Assembly (NCBI RefSeq): GCF_017654505.1
Contig: NC_054534.1
Location: forward strand, 11,661,571-11,725,570
DNA from: Polyodon spathula
Lineage: Eukaryota > Chordata > Actinopteri > Acipenseriformes > Polyodontidae
Length of the DNA: 64,000 bases
Direction: 5' to 3'
A program made the translations under genes and the position numbers. Shown here piece by piece: positions 62,890-64,000 of the stretch. The notes beneath the pieces were generated by a model. The model searched no databases. It worked only from the letters and a program-made list of their open reading frames with translations, and was not told where the DNA came from. Numbering within the stretch: the first letter of the stretch is position 1; every line of letters starts with the position of its first letter.

Positions 62890-63255
62890 AAGTTTTTAAC
62901 AGTGACTTACACTTCTTATGACAATGAGAGCCTCTTACAACTAGTGGCAACAAGTTCCAAAGTTTAGGAGCACTAGTGGAGAAACTGACCTCCCGGAGTG
63001 ACACACCTGATGAAGGGATCAGCCAGCACCTCCCAGAGTGACACACCTGGTCAAGGGAACAGCCATCCAGCAGACGTCTAGGTATATAGGGATGCAGCAA
63101 GTCCGATAAATATTTAGGTCCAGTTCCTCAGACAGCCTTCAAGGTCAACAGAAGAATCTTAAAAATAACCCAATATTTAAAGGTATCCAATGCAAAGTTT
63201 TCAGGACAGATGTAATATGTTCAGTTTGTTTTGTACTTAGCAGTATTGCAGCAGC
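62890..63255 (-). mobile_element. Possible non-LTR retrotransposon C-terminal fragment
   Basis: The minus strand encodes VSFSTSAPKLWNLLPLVVRG and CKSLLKTLVFG, recalling the conserved tail (FSVAAPKLWNSLP...FKSLLKTHLF) of fish non-LTR elements. Two internal units (GAGTGACACACCTG) repeat. Ends are not defined. Confidence 0.4.
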
Positions 63256-64000
63256 AGCATTCTGGATCAGTTGCACTATTCAGATTATTTTTCTACTTGT
63301 ATTATTTGTTAAAATTAAACAAATGTAGAACAGGGGAGCATTCCAAGCTAAGGGTGACGTATCACACTTTTTACATGTATATAGTAACTAGTGCATTGCT
63401 GACCTTGTATAATTCTGTATCTAAACTGCTGTGCCCAGGCTGTATAAAGTGGTCACAGACAGACATTATAAAACAAGCAATCTTTATAAACAGCGCTTGT
63501 GTATAGTAAAAGCTTGTTCTAAGCAAATTGTAAAACTAAAGCTGAAACATTTGACATGTCTGTGGTGTTGTGTTTTTTTTTTTTTTGTTGGTTTTTTTTT
63601 TATTTAATTTTATTTATAAGGAATACCTTTATTTATTTATTTATTTTTTGCAAATCAAAAACATGTTTTCACATAAGGAACATTTTTAAAAATAAAATGA
63701 ATGTAAGCAATTTTACACTACTATGCAATTTCAAAACTAGTTTAAAATATGCATTAGTTTTCTTAATGTTTAATAAACAATGTTAACACAGCCCCTCTTA
63801 CAGAATATGAATAATCTGTCACTATCCCTTTAGTGTAACAAACTGTGTTTCCTCCTGCTCACTGGTAAGTGGGGATTGTTAAGGTTAAGTAGGTGGGCAA
63901 CCGGAAATAATTCCTGAGCCTGCCAGCATTCTTGTGGTTTGATAAAGGCGGGGGCACTTATTCAGTGTTAATTTAAAGGAAAGGAAAGGTTCCGGCACAG
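63256..64000. other. ndufs4 intron sequence; nothing recognised
   Basis: AT-rich with T-rich and (ATTT)n stretches around 63570-63650. No exon-like frame. Confidence 0.5.

Larger units (their letters stand above)
48019..64000 (+). other. ndufs4: ndufs4 intron 2, first 16 kb
   Basis: No further ndufs4 exon was found. Minisatellites and Tc1-like transposons dominate. Stretches without recognised features are 48260-49770, 49970-50680, 53120-54670 and 54710-55890. Confidence 0.75.

Overview
The window is nuclear DNA of a vertebrate, almost certainly a ray-finned fish. It has spliced genes with GT-AG introns, many Tc1/mariner and hAT DNA transposons, a decayed Ty3/Gypsy retroelement, SINE/LINE tails and several minisatellites. 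Some dispersed repeats, such as the one starting ACATAAGAACATAAGAA at about 16160, recall repeats I associate with sturgeon or paddlefish. That lineage call is inference from memory.

Three protein genes are supported, all on the + strand. (1) 1345-12315: the 3' half (domains III and IV and the C-terminus) of a four-domain voltage-gated cation channel of the sodium-channel family. Its nine exons are in frame and intact. The domain III selectivity position reads TFEGW (Glu) where vertebrate Nav1 channels have TFKGW (Lys). The IFM-type fast-inactivation latch is missing from the III-IV linker. Domain IV keeps Ala. Half of the filter therefore matches the DEEA signature of the Nav2 class known from invertebrates. 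(2) 26540-32204: complete follistatin (fst), six exons and 346 codons, with a poly(A) signal near 33266. (3) 36242-48018: the first two coding exons of ndufs4, a mitochondrial complex I subunit. The rest of that gene lies beyond the window. The fst-ndufs4 adjacency also occurs in human, which supports both calls.

Layout: 1-1103 Tc1-like element; 1345-13130 channel exons, introns and 3' UTR; 13171-22290 transposon-dense intergenic DNA, including a Gypsy element sitting inside a 62-bp minisatellite; 22291-26400 fst upstream region; 26400-33300 fst; 33311-36042 a long direct repeat and a palindromic MITE in front of ndufs4; 36242-64000 ndufs4 exons 1-2 with large introns full of repeats and transposons.

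The genes do not form a pathway. Follistatin is a secreted activin/BMP antagonist, Ndufs4 is a respiratory-chain subunit, and the channel is a membrane protein of unknown role. The main discovery candidate is the apparently functional Nav2-like channel in a vertebrate, next to fst and ndufs4. Secondary observations include an hAT element with exact 8-bp target duplications inside a 45-bp minisatellite, an E-box-bearing higher-order repeat, a palindromic element with symmetrical octamer and CCAAT motifs upstream of ndufs4, and large fold-back hairpins in introns.
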